6,583 nt of DNA from positions 1 through 6,583 of the forward strand of contig CAZXFG010000040.1 in the NCBI GenBank assembly GCA_964640515.1, read 5' to 3'. Position numbers and translations under genes: made by a program. Position 1 is the first letter of the stretch, and every line of letters starts with the position of its first letter. The notes beneath the pieces are model-generated. The model was not told the origin of the DNA. It saw nothing but the letters and a program-made list of their open reading frames with translations, and did no database searches. Positions 1 through 5,903 of the stretch are shown in pieces. This DNA is from CAZXFG01 sp964640515. Its GTDB lineage: Bacteria; Patescibacteriota; Patescibacteriia; Magasanikbacterales; GWA2-37-8.

Positions 1-343
1 ATTCAATTATCACTTCCTCGGCTCCGTCTCCCTTGCGTGATTTAAGCATGGTAATGCGAGTAAAACCGCCTTTTCTTTCTTTGTAGCGGGGGGCGATCAC
101 TTCCAATAATTTTTTGACCGCGTTTTCAGTAAATAATTTTGCCAGCAAAGCGCGTCTGGCAGTTAAGGTATTGGCTTTGGCGATAGTAATATATTTTTCT
201 ACCAAAGAACGAGTGGCTTTGGCTTTGGCTTTGGTGGTTTTAATTTTTTCGTAAAAAATCAAACTTTCCACCAAATTAGCCAAAAGAGCCCGGCGAGGAG
301 CGGCTTTACGATCGAGAGTCACTTTTTTCTTTTGATGTCGCAT
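1..343 (-). CDS. rplQ: 50S ribosomal protein L17, 3' end cut by window edge
   Basis: L17 is a large-subunit ribosomal protein near the peptide exit tunnel. The minus strand from the ATG at 341-343 gives 114 codons without a stop. It begins MRHQKKKVTLDRKAAPRRAL, matching the L17 start (M-R-H-x-x, then L-x-R-x-x-x-x-R-x-A-L). It continues with the conserved stretches LVESLIFYEKIKTTKAKAKA and GGFTRITMLKSRKGDGAEEV. Bacterial L17 is usually about 115-130 residues and ends just after this G-D-G-A-x-x-x-I-I-E segment, so only a few codons and the stop are missing off the left edge. A short GGCTTT tandem at 215-232 encodes the K-A-K-A-K-A stretch. The start lies 20 bases after the rpoA stop with no Shine-Dalgarno sequence. 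It is the last visible gene of the alpha operon. Confidence 0.96.
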   Translation of the reverse strand, partial: MRHQKKKVTLDRKAAPRRALLANLVESLIFYEKIKTTKAKAKATRSLVEKYITIAKANTLTARRALLAKLFTENAVKKLLEVIAPRYKERKGGFTRITMLKSRKGDGAEEVIIE

Positions 344-363
344 AATTTTACAAATTACAATGC

Positions 364-1185
364 TTATTTCTTCTTGCTTCTCTTTTTTGGTTTTTCTTCC
401 ACTGCTTCCGGCTCCTCTGCCGCGGCCGCCGGTTCAGAATCTTCAGTTTTTTCCTCTGCCGGCGCCGGGACGGAAATTGCCGGCGCTTGATTAGCGGCTT
501 CCATGACAATATTAAAATGGTCAATCAAAATCTGCACTGATTGTTTAAGCGCTTCAACCGGGCTAATCGTGCCGTTGGTTTCAATATGCACGGTTAATTT
601 TTCATAGTTGGTGATATCGCCGACACGAGTGTATTCCACCACATAGCCGACATCCCTGACCGGAGTATACACTGAATCCACCATAATCGTGCCTAAATCT
701 TGAGTTTGTTTATCTTTTTCCTCTACCGGCTTATAACCGCGCCCCCGTCCAACCGTGATTTCTATGTCCAAAACAGTATTATTATCGGTCAGATTCGCGA
801 TAACCAAATCACCGTTAACAACTTCCACTTGAGCGTTTTTTTCAATATCTTTAGCCCGCGCCGGACCCGCGCCTTTTTTAGTTAAACGCAAAATAACCGG
901 GTCATCGGAAAAAACCAAAACATTAAGCTGTTTCAAATTAAGCATGATTTCCGCCACATCCTCTTTGATTCCGGGAATAGCGCTGAATTCGTGTTGCGCG
1001 CCTTTTATTTTAAACGATTCCACTGACGCGCCCGGCAAAGAAGAAAGTAAAACACGGCGCAAGGCATTGCCTAAAGTGGTGCCGTAACCATGATAACATG
1101 GGGTTATAACAACATACCCCGTATTAGGATTGGAGCCCTCCTGGAACTCTACCTTTGAAGGCAAAAGTAAATTCTCCATATACAT
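364..1185 (-). CDS. rpoA: DNA-directed RNA polymerase subunit alpha lacking the C-terminal domain
   Basis: Alpha dimerises to nucleate assembly of the beta and beta' subunits. The 273-residue product shows the alpha N-terminal domain. TLGNALRRVLLSSLPG at residues 37-52 is the conserved dimer/assembly helix, followed by the G-I-K-E-D-V region at 72-77, GRGRGYKPVEE at 146-156, and the closing helix around SPVEALKQSVQILIDHF (208-224). After about residue 235 there is only a low-complexity tail rich in Ala, Glu, Pro and Lys, ending KKRSKKK. The usual C-terminal domain, two helix-hairpin-helix units that bind UP elements and activators and bring the typical length to about 310-340, is absent. The stop is clean and rplQ begins 20 bases later, so this is not a window-edge truncation. 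Met1 or Met3 could be the start; the second ATG (1177-1179) has the T at -1 seen before most starts here. Confidence 0.97.
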   Translation of the reverse strand: MYMENLLLPSKVEFQEGSNPNTGYVVITPCYHGYGTTLGNALRRVLLSSLPGASVESFKIKGAQHEFSAIPGIKEDVAEIMLNLKQLNVLVFSDDPVILRLTKKGAGPARAKDIEKNAQVEVVNGDLVIANLTDNNTVLDIEITVGRGRGYKPVEEKDKQTQDLGTIMVDSVYTPVRDVGYVVEYTRVGDITNYEKLTVHIETNGTISPVEALKQSVQILIDHFNIVMEAANQAPAISVPAPAEEKTEDSEPAAAAEEPEAVEEKPKKRSKKK

Positions 1186-1214
1186 TATCTTTTAGATATT
1201 AAACAAAAATTTAA

Positions 1215-1841
1215 TTAACGGCTGTAAAACTCAATAATGGCCTTAGCGTTGAAACTGGGGTTATCCAAAACGGGATTATTCAGTATCTTAGCGCTCATTT
1301 TTTGCGGATCCACGCTTAACCAAGAAGGAGCGTCAATTTTGGACAAGTTCTCGCTCACCCCATCAAAAACCTTTTTCTTTTTATCCAGTTCTTTTACCGC
1401 CACCACCTCGCCCACGCGCACGCGATAAGACGGTATATCCACTTTTTGTTCGTCAACCGTAATATGGCCATGGCTGACAATTTGCCGAGCCGCTTTTCTG
1501 GATTTAGCCAAGCCCATGCGGTAAACCACATTATCTAAACGAGATTCCAGATATTGTAAAAGAAATTTGGATGTATCACCGGTCTTCTTGGAAGCGGCTT
1601 CCACATAATTGGCGAACTGTTTTTCCAACAAGCCGTACATGCGTTTTAAGGTCTGTTTCTCTTTCAGTTGACGGCCATAAGAAGACATTTTAACATGTTT
1701 TTGTTTAGGGCCGTGTTGTCCGGGAGGAAAATTGCGCTTTAACATCGGACACTTGGGTCCGAAACACTTATCTCCCTTTAAAAAAAGTTTTTCACCCGCT
1801 CGGCGGCACTGCGCGCACTGCGGACCGATTTTTCTAGCCAT
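1215..1841 (-). CDS. rpsD: 30S ribosomal protein S4, zinc-binding form
   Basis: S4 is a primary 16S rRNA-binding protein that starts assembly of the 30S body; in E. coli it also represses the alpha operon by binding its mRNA leader. The start chosen is the ATG at 1839-1841 (MARKIGPQ), giving 208 residues. A TTG two codons upstream is less likely. Cys9, Cys12, Cys26 and Cys31 form the C-x2-C...C-x4-C zinc site of the Cys-containing S4 type, as in Thermus. The S4 RNA-binding fold follows at about 100-150 (ESRLDNVVYRMGLAKSRKAA, then HGHITVDEQKVDIPSYRVRVG). The C terminus IIEFYSR is typical. Length is normal for the family. It lies 20 bases after rpsK and 29 bases before rpoA, with no Shine-Dalgarno sequence. 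Confidence 0.98.
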   Translation of the reverse strand: MARKIGPQCAQCRRAGEKLFLKGDKCFGPKCPMLKRNFPPGQHGPKQKHVKMSSYGRQLKEKQTLKRMYGLLEKQFANYVEAASKKTGDTSKFLLQYLESRLDNVVYRMGLAKSRKAARQIVSHGHITVDEQKVDIPSYRVRVGEVVAVKELDKKKKVFDGVSENLSKIDAPSWLSVDPQKMSAKILNNPVLDNPSFNAKAIIEFYSR

Positions 1842-1861
1842 AATCAAAAGTTTAGAGATAA

Positions 1862-2287
1862 TTAAACACGCCTGCGCTTGGGAGCGCGGCAGCCGTTATG
1901 CGGAATCGGAGTAACATCGGTGACTGAAATCACATTTAAACCATTGGTATGCAAAGCTCTGATGGCGCTCTCGCGTCCGCCGCCAATACCTTTAATATAG
2001 ACGCTTACTTCTTTTAATCCGTACTCGGCCACTTTTTCCAATAAATTTTTAACCACCACGCTGGCCGCGTAAGGAGTGGCTTTTTTAGGCCCCTTAAATC
2101 CGGCGACACCGGAGGAAGACCAGCCCAGCACATTGCCGTTCGTGTCGGCGACAGTAATAATGGTATTGTTGTAGGAAGCCAAAATGTAAGCGTTGCCGCG
2201 CGGAACCTGTTTAATTATTTTTTTCTTTTTCCTGGACGAAACTGAAGCCGGTTTGGCGGGAATATTTTTAATTTGTTCATTAGTCAT
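1862..2287 (-). CDS. rpsK: 30S ribosomal protein S11
   Basis: S11 sits on the platform of the 30S subunit next to the mRNA exit region. The 141-residue product has a basic N-terminal extension (residues 1-23, with RKKKK at 19-23) before the conserved core. The core includes NAYILASYNNTIITVADTNG at 32-51, GWSSSGVAGFKGPKKATPYA at 55-74 and the glycine-rich IKGIGGGRESAIRAL at 98-112. The family signature PIPHNGCRAPKRRRV closes the protein at 127-141. It starts 12 bases after the rpsM stop, in the usual S13-S11-S4-alpha order. The ATG is preceded by an A/T-only stretch and no Shine-Dalgarno motif. Confidence 0.98.
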   Translation of the reverse strand: MTNEQIKNIPAKPASVSSRKKKKIIKQVPRGNAYILASYNNTIITVADTNGNVLGWSSSGVAGFKGPKKATPYAASVVVKNLLEKVAEYGLKEVSVYIKGIGGGRESAIRALHTNGLNVISVTDVTPIPHNGCRAPKRRRV

Positions 2288-2299
2288 AAAATTGACAAA

Positions 2300-2686
2300 T
2301 TATGTCTTGAGACCTGACGCTTTGCGGCCGCTACCCATAGTTTTTCTCGTATTGCCGCGCACTGTGCGAGAATTGGTTTTGGTTCTTTGGCCGCGCGCCG
2401 GCAGATGTTTCATATGGCGAGAACCTCGGTAGCTGCCGATGTCTTTTAAACGCTTGATATTGGAAGAAATCTCGCGGCGCAAATCACCTTCTACTTTGTA
2501 TTCTTTTTCTAAAACTAAACGAATTTTATCTTCCTGTTCACTGGTCAAATTTTTAGTTCTGATATTCTCATCCACACCGGCTTTGCGCAAAATTTTGCCG
2601 GACAAAGTCGGACCGATGCCAAAAATATAGCGGAGAGAAATTCCGATTTTTTTTTCATTGGGAATGGTGACGCCTGTAATACGCAT
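2300..2686 (-). CDS. rpsM: 30S ribosomal protein S13
   Basis: S13 lies in the head of the 30S subunit, forms bridges to the 50S subunit and contacts P-site tRNA through its basic tail. The 128-residue product starts MRITGVTIPNEKKIGISL and carries the helix-two-turn-helix motif around FGIGPTLSGKILRKAG (22-37). The conserved C-terminal block is GSYRGSRHMKHLPARGQRTK (84-103), followed by TNSRTVRGNTRKT. The basic tail ends GLKT. Length and composition are normal. The start is 25 bases downstream of the rpmJ stop, and the gap is A/T-rich without a Shine-Dalgarno sequence. In E. coli this is the first gene of the alpha operon; here infA and rpmJ precede it. Confidence 0.98.
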   Translation of the reverse strand: MRITGVTIPNEKKIGISLRYIFGIGPTLSGKILRKAGVDENIRTKNLTSEQEDKIRLVLEKEYKVEGDLRREISSNIKRLKDIGSYRGSRHMKHLPARGQRTKTNSRTVRGNTRKTMGSGRKASGLKT

Positions 2687-2711
2687 ATATGATAAAATTT
2701 AGAAATTTACT

Positions 2712-2825
2712 TTATCCTTGACGCTGTTTATGTTTAGGATTGGAACAGATTACCCTCACTCTGCCCTTACGCCTGATCACTTTGCATTTCATGCAAATTT
2801 TTTTCACTGATGCTCGCACTTTCAT
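2712..2825 (-). CDS. rpmJ: 50S ribosomal protein L36
   Basis: This is a very small zinc-ribbon protein of the large subunit. The ATG at 2823-2825 opens a 37-codon frame ending in TAA at 2712-2714. The protein starts MKVRASVKKICMKCKVIRRK and finishes with GRVRVICSNPKHKQRQG. Cys11, Cys14, Cys27 and His32 form the C-x2-C-x12-C-x4-H zinc site that defines L36, and the length of 37 is exactly typical. It lies between infA and rpsM, as in many bacteria. The start is about 22 bases beyond the end of a long hairpin, so translation or transcription of rpmJ could depend on that structure (inference). Confidence 0.97.
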   Translation of the reverse strand: MKVRASVKKICMKCKVIRRKGRVRVICSNPKHKQRQG

Positions 2826-2847
2826 ATTTTTTAATTAAATGGCAAAG

Positions 2848-2957
2848 AAAAAATACCAACCACTGCCGCGATATCATGGCCGCGCTCCCACTGACTACGG
2901 ACCATTTGTCTTTGAGTCAATTTGGCGCAACTCCACCGCAATGGTTGATACTTTTTT
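2848..2957 (-). repeat. Long imperfect hairpin between infA and rpmJ (candidate leader, attenuator or mobile palindrome)
   Basis: The 149-base infA-rpmJ gap holds one nested dyad of about 110 bases. Read as operon-sense RNA, stem 1 pairs 2957-2952 with 2848-2853 (A6/U6) and, past a bulged G at 2951, 2950-2938 with 2854-2866 (13 pairs). Stem 2 pairs 2931-2925 with 2879-2885. Stem 3 pairs 2920-2915 with 2891-2896. Stem 4 pairs 2910-2908 with 2900-2902 around a five-base loop. Five pairs are U-G in the operon sense (2948/2856, 2941/2863, 2930/2880, 2929/2881, 2920/2891) and would be A-C mismatches in the opposite RNA, so the minus-strand transcript is the better-folding one. The 3' arm ends in U6-C-U3, as in an intrinsic terminator. 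TTAAAT occurs on both sides (2835-2840, 2956-2961), possibly a target duplication or just A/T-rich chance. I do not recognise a named RNA family. Confidence 0.75.
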
Positions 2958-2974
2958 AAATTTTATTTTTTTAT

Positions 2975-3190
2975 TTACGCCCGATAAGTGATTCGGCCTT
3001 TGGATAAATCGTAAGGGGTCATTTCTACTTTGACTTTATCCCCTAACGCCAAACGAATCTTGTGCAAACGCATCTTTCCGGACAAATGGGCGATGATAAT
3101 CTGTCCACTCTCCAATCTGACTCGGAAAGTGGCGGCCGGCAGAAGTTCTTCCACCTTGCCTGTTATCTCTATGATATCGGTTTTAGGCAT
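2975..3190 (-). CDS. infA: Translation initiation factor IF-1
   Basis: IF-1 binds the 30S A site and helps IF-2 and IF-3 select the initiator tRNA. The 71-residue product matches the family over its full length as a single S1-like OB-fold. It begins MPKTDIIEITGKVEELLPAA, then TFRVRLESGQIIIAHLSGKM with the conserved A-H-x-S-G-K-M motif. It continues through IRLALGDKVKVEMTPYDLSK and ends GRITYRA, the usual IF-1 terminus. It is the first gene behind a strong promoter and its leader is predicted to be only about ten bases with no Shine-Dalgarno motif. The 3' end is followed by a long hairpin before rpmJ. Confidence 0.98.
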   Translation of the reverse strand: MPKTDIIEITGKVEELLPAATFRVRLESGQIIIAHLSGKMRLHKIRLALGDKVKVEMTPYDLSKGRITYRA

Positions 3191-3206
3191 AACTAAAGTT
3201 GGCTAT

Positions 3207-3235
3207 ATAATAGTAAAGAAATGGAAATTAGTCAA
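3207..3235 (-). promoter_or_regulatory. Sigma70-type promoter for infA and the alpha operon
   Basis: On the minus strand a TTGACT box (3235-3230) is followed by a 17-base spacer and TATTAT (3212-3207). This is five of six matches to each consensus at the ideal spacing. Transcription would start near 3200, leaving a leader of roughly ten bases before the infA ATG at 3190. The site fills the 68-base gap between gtrA and infA, the only gap before the ribosomal genes that can hold a promoter. Start site and strength are inferred. Confidence 0.75.
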
Positions 3236-3258
3236 GGGGGTCTGTTTTTGGGCTTAAA

Positions 3259-3666
3259 TTAACGATAAACCCAGTATTTATAGATTAAAAAATTCCAGGA
3301 AACCATGGCCGAGACTGTGCCAATATTCACCAAGCGATAATCCCAGCCAATGAGCCGGTGAAATATATACATAGTTAAAATGGCAAAAAAATAATCGCCC
3401 CCCGCTAAAATCAAATAACGCATAAACTGTTTGTGCGGCATGGATTTTTCCTTAAACGACCAATATTTATTGAGGCAAAAATTAAAAACCAGCATAAACA
3501 ATCCAATCACCGAAGTGGCTACCACTGCTGAAATCCCCAAATATTCTTTGGCAAAAATCAGCAAGGTCATGTTCAAAGCAAATCCGGAAACACCCACGAT
3601 GAAGTATTTGGCGAACTGATGGCGCAATCCCCAAGAAAATTTACACAGCTTGATAAACAACTCCAT
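3259..3666 (-). CDS. GtrA-family four-helix membrane protein
   Basis: GtrA-like proteins are small inner-membrane proteins linked to moving or handling polyprenyl-phosphate sugars for cell-surface polysaccharides; the molecular role is often unproven. The 135 residues show four hydrophobic segments, near 19-39, 46-65, 82-103 and 111-128. The family motif NFCLNKYWSFK (62-72) follows helix 2 and IYKYWVYR ends the protein. The N-terminal FAKYFIVGVSGFALN (18-32) is also typical. The ATG lies only four bases after the alaS stop, so the two are almost surely co-transcribed. No glycosyltransferase neighbour is visible to indicate the pathway. There is no clear terminator between it and infA. Confidence 0.9.
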   Translation of the reverse strand: MELFIKLCKFSWGLRHQFAKYFIVGVSGFALNMTLLIFAKEYLGISAVVATSVIGLFMLVFNFCLNKYWSFKEKSMPHKQFMRYLILAGGDYFFAILTMYIFHRLIGWDYRLVNIGTVSAMVSWNFLIYKYWVYR

Positions 3667-3670
3667 AATT

Positions 3671-5527
3671 TTATTCTAACACCGCTTTAACGCGGCGCAC
3701 GCCGGAAGAAACCGCTTCCTCCTTGATAATTTTAAAGATGCCCAAAATCCCGGTCCGCTCCACATGCGGTCCGCCGCAAATTTCCTTGCTGAAGGTGGGA
3801 GAATCTTCACCGGCCTCGGGTTGATTTTCCGGATTTCCGACTGAATACACTTTTACTTTACTGCCATAGCGATCTTCAAACACACCCACGGCGTGTTTGG
3901 CTTTGGCCTCGCCCACGGTCATTTCCGCGCAACGCACCGGATAATCTTTTTTGATGGCATAATTGACCAACTCTTCCACTTTATTTTTTTGTTCGGCCGT
4001 CAATTTCTCCGGATGGGAAAAATCCAGACGCAAACGGTCAGCCGTGATATTGGAACCGCGCTGAATGACATGCTCCCCCAATACGGAGCGCAGGGCGGCC
4101 AGCAAAAGATGGGATGCGGTGTGATATTTCACGGACATTTCTCCGGTATCGGCCAACCCGCCTTTGAATTTTTGTTCCGCTCCGGCTCGGGAGAGCTCTT
4201 GATGTTTCTTGTATTGTTTCTCAAATCCTTCTTCATCAAATTTTACATCATTTTCTTGGCATAGTTCTATCATAATTTCCTTGGGAAAACCAAAGGTTTG
4301 AAACAAGTCAAAAGCGTCATCGCCATATAATATACTTTGGTCCCACGCTACTCCTACTTTACCTTTTTTAAAATCTCGTCGCAAAACAATATCATTAAAC
4401 TTTTTAAGCCCTTGCTCAACAGTATTCCTAAATTTACTCTCTTCTCTACCCGTCTCGGTCAAAACAAAATCTCTATTGCGATTTACTTCCGGATAAACAT
4501 CGGCGAAAATCTTAATCACTTCTTCAACAATTTGCGAACAAAAATTTTCTTTAATTCCCAAAATACGGCCATGGCGCACGGCCCGGCGAATCAAACGGCG
4601 GACGATGTATCCTTGGTCCACATTGGAAGGGGCGATTTTTTTATCATCACCCATAATCATAGTCGCGGTGCGCAAATGGTCGGCAATGACGCGCATGGAT
4701 TTCTGTATTTCTTCTCCTTCAATATATTCATGTCCGGAAATCTCTTGAATTTTTTGAATCAAAGGCCAAAAAGTATCCACTTGAAAAACATCAGCAAAGC
4801 CGTTCAGCGCTACTAAAACGCGCTCCAAACCCATGCCCGTATCCACATTGGGATTTTTTAGCAATTCATAATCGCCATTGGCCTTCTTATTATATTGCAT
4901 GAAAACATCATTCCATATCTCCAGCCAACCGGCTTCATTATTGCCCGGATTACTGCCGACGGGCGGGTATTTACTTTCACCCACCCAATAAAACATCTCC
5001 GTATCCGGACCGCAAGGACCGGTTTGTCCGGCCGGACCCCACCAATTATTTTCCTTGGGTAAAAAAGCAATCCGTTCAGCCGGCACGCCCAATGATTGCC
5101 AAATTTTAGCGGTTTCATCATCCTTGGGCGCGGTTTGGTCGCCGATAAACACCGATACCGCCAATTTTTTTGGCTCCAATCCCAGCCATTTTTTGGCAGT
5201 TAAAAACTCCCAGCTCCACTCAATCGCTTCTTGTTTAAAATAATCGCCCAGTGACCAATTGCCGAGCATTTCAAAAAAAGTCTCATGGCGGTTATCCCCC
5301 ACCTCATCAATATCCTGCATGCGAACGCATTTTTGCACATTAACCAGGCGTCGGCCTTCCGGATGAGCTTCGCCTAACAAAAATGGCACCAGAGGATGCA
5401 TGCCGGCGGTGGTAAAAAGCACGGTCGGGTCATTTTCCGGAACCAAAGAAGCCGAAGGAATAATTTTATGCCCGGAGCTCTTAAAAAAATCCAAATATTT
5501 TTGCCGAAGTTGTCGGGATGTCATCAT
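3671..5527 (-). CDS. alaS: Alanyl-tRNA synthetase, short form without C-Ala domain
   Basis: This enzyme charges tRNA-Ala with alanine and hydrolyses mischarged Ser- or Gly-tRNA. The class II catalytic core comes first: RMQDIDEVGDNRHETFFEML (69-88, motif 2) and NVDTGMGLERV (227-237, motif 3). The tRNA-recognition region contains IADHLRTATMIMGD (281-294) and PSNVDQGYIVRRLIRRAVRH (300-319); Asn302 corresponds to the Asn that reads the G3:U70 pair. The editing domain keeps its zinc/catalytic set: His469 and His473 (HTASH), Cys584 and His588 (CGGPH). The protein stops right after SSGVRRVKAVLE, where the coiled coil and C-Ala (DHHA1-type) domain normally begin, so it has 618 residues against about 870. 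The stop is clean, with gtrA four bases on. Two adjacent ATGs begin the frame; either may serve. No T-box or Shine-Dalgarno sequence is evident. Confidence 0.98.
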   Translation of the reverse strand: MMTSRQLRQKYLDFFKSSGHKIIPSASLVPENDPTVLFTTAGMHPLVPFLLGEAHPEGRRLVNVQKCVRMQDIDEVGDNRHETFFEMLGNWSLGDYFKQEAIEWSWEFLTAKKWLGLEPKKLAVSVFIGDQTAPKDDETAKIWQSLGVPAERIAFLPKENNWWGPAGQTGPCGPDTEMFYWVGESKYPPVGSNPGNNEAGWLEIWNDVFMQYNKKANGDYELLKNPNVDTGMGLERVLVALNGFADVFQVDTFWPLIQKIQEISGHEYIEGEEIQKSMRVIADHLRTATMIMGDDKKIAPSNVDQGYIVRRLIRRAVRHGRILGIKENFCSQIVEEVIKIFADVYPEVNRNRDFVLTETGREESKFRNTVEQGLKKFNDIVLRRDFKKGKVGVAWDQSILYGDDAFDLFQTFGFPKEIMIELCQENDVKFDEEGFEKQYKKHQELSRAGAEQKFKGGLADTGEMSVKYHTASHLLLAALRSVLGEHVIQRGSNITADRLRLDFSHPEKLTAEQKNKVEELVNYAIKKDYPVRCAEMTVGEAKAKHAVGVFEDRYGSKVKVYSVGNPENQPEAGEDSPTFSKEICGGPHVERTGILGIFKIIKEEAVSSGVRRVKAVLE

Positions 5528-5554
5528 AATTTATCAATCTCTGGCCTTTAGTTA

Positions 5555-5782
5555 TTACCTCTGTAAAATTTTCTGCCACCATGATTTTTTTGGTTCCGGG
5601 GAGCTGGGAACTTCTTGATTAGGTATTCGCGCCAATGCGGCCTCAACTTCTTCCTTAGTAAATACTTGCGCATGTCCGGACGCCGCTATTCTCGCTTTTA
5701 ACTTAACTTTTTCCGCTTCTTCCGCTTGCACCTTTTTTATTAATGCCTGAATATCCGCCGGCGCTTCATCCATGTTAAACAC
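5555..5782 (-). CDS. Small protein of unknown function, probably missing its N-terminal part through a frameshift
   Basis: I do not recognise this family. From the GTG at 5780-5782 the frame gives 75 residues; an ATG three codons later (5771-5773) would give 72. The protein is soluble and charged: an acidic start (MDEAPADI), a likely amphipathic or coiled-coil helix rich in K, E and A at about 9-35, a second short helix FTKEEVEAALARI (41-53), a proline-rich linker, and a basic tryptophan-containing end KKSWWQKILQR. There is no signal peptide or membrane segment. It sits 27 bases before alaS in the same direction. The frame is open further upstream to a TAG at 5806-5808, and another frame upstream (from 5874) joins it if one base is added, so the intact gene may be about 106 codons. 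Confidence 0.6.
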   Translation of the reverse strand: MFNMDEAPADIQALIKKVQAEEAEKVKLKARIAASGHAQVFTKEEVEAALARIPNQEVPSSPEPKKSWWQKILQR

Positions 5783-5874
5783 CCATGTATCATCGCGCTG
5801 GATTTGCTAGAATCTCTAGGGGCGGACCACTCTCTCTGCCCTTCCTCGCCGGGAGTCGGAGAATCTATTCCCAT
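5783..5874 (-). pseudogene. Candidate detached 5' part of the small gene at 5555-5782
   Basis: The ATG at 5872-5874 opens a frame starting MGIDSPTPGEEGQREWSAPR, which runs 44 codons to a TAA at 5740-5742. Adding one base in the T-run at 5803-5805 would carry this frame into the downstream one, giving ...RDSSKIQRDDTWVFNMDEAP and an intact product of about 106 residues. Support: the ATG has the A/T-rich, T-at-minus-1 context of other starts here; the stretch is GC-rich like coding DNA while the 29 bases before it are nearly all A/T; and the gap to mnmA shrinks to 29 bases. It could be a sequencing indel, a real mutation, or chance. Confidence 0.45.
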
Positions 5875-5903
5875 ATAATTTAAATTTTAAAATGAATAAA
5901 ATA

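Noticed and set aside
213..236. GGCTTT tandem repeat in rplQ as a microsatellite of interest
   Set aside because: It encodes the K-A-K-A run in a normally lysine/alanine-rich part of L17, with no sign of slippage damage.
2834..2961. Direct TTAAAT repeats as proof of a transposed element
   Set aside because: Six bases of A/T in A/T-rich flanks can easily occur by chance, and one copy overlaps the T-run of the stem; mentioned only as a possibility.
2839..2991. Plus-strand 50-codon frame beginning MAKKKYQPLPRYHGRAPTDY
   Set aside because: It runs across the hairpin and into the antisense of infA. The opposite strand gives the same KKYQPL start because the arms are inverted repeats, so the frame is explained by the palindrome.
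3893..4264. Plus-strand frame of 123 codons
   Set aside because: Antisense shadow of the alaS editing domain, whose HTASH and CGGPH motifs are clearly coding on the minus strand.
4337..4816. Plus-strand frame of 159 codons
   Set aside because: Antisense shadow of the conserved alaS catalytic region; composition resembles no protein family and there is no start context.
4858..5121. Minus-strand frame of 87 codons in another phase within alaS
   Set aside because: Fully inside alaS, where the correct frame carries the conserved synthetase core.
5806..5843. Short hairpins (CTAGA-ATC-TCTAG; AGGGGC/GCCCTT) as a riboswitch or T-box for alaS
   Set aside because: No T-box conserved sequence or specifier arrangement, the stems are short, and the region is better explained as coding.
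5875..5903. Promoter or terminator after mnmA
   Set aside because: The stretch is nearly all A/T with a small ATTTTAAAAT dyad, no GC stem and U-tract, and only a poor -10/-35 match.
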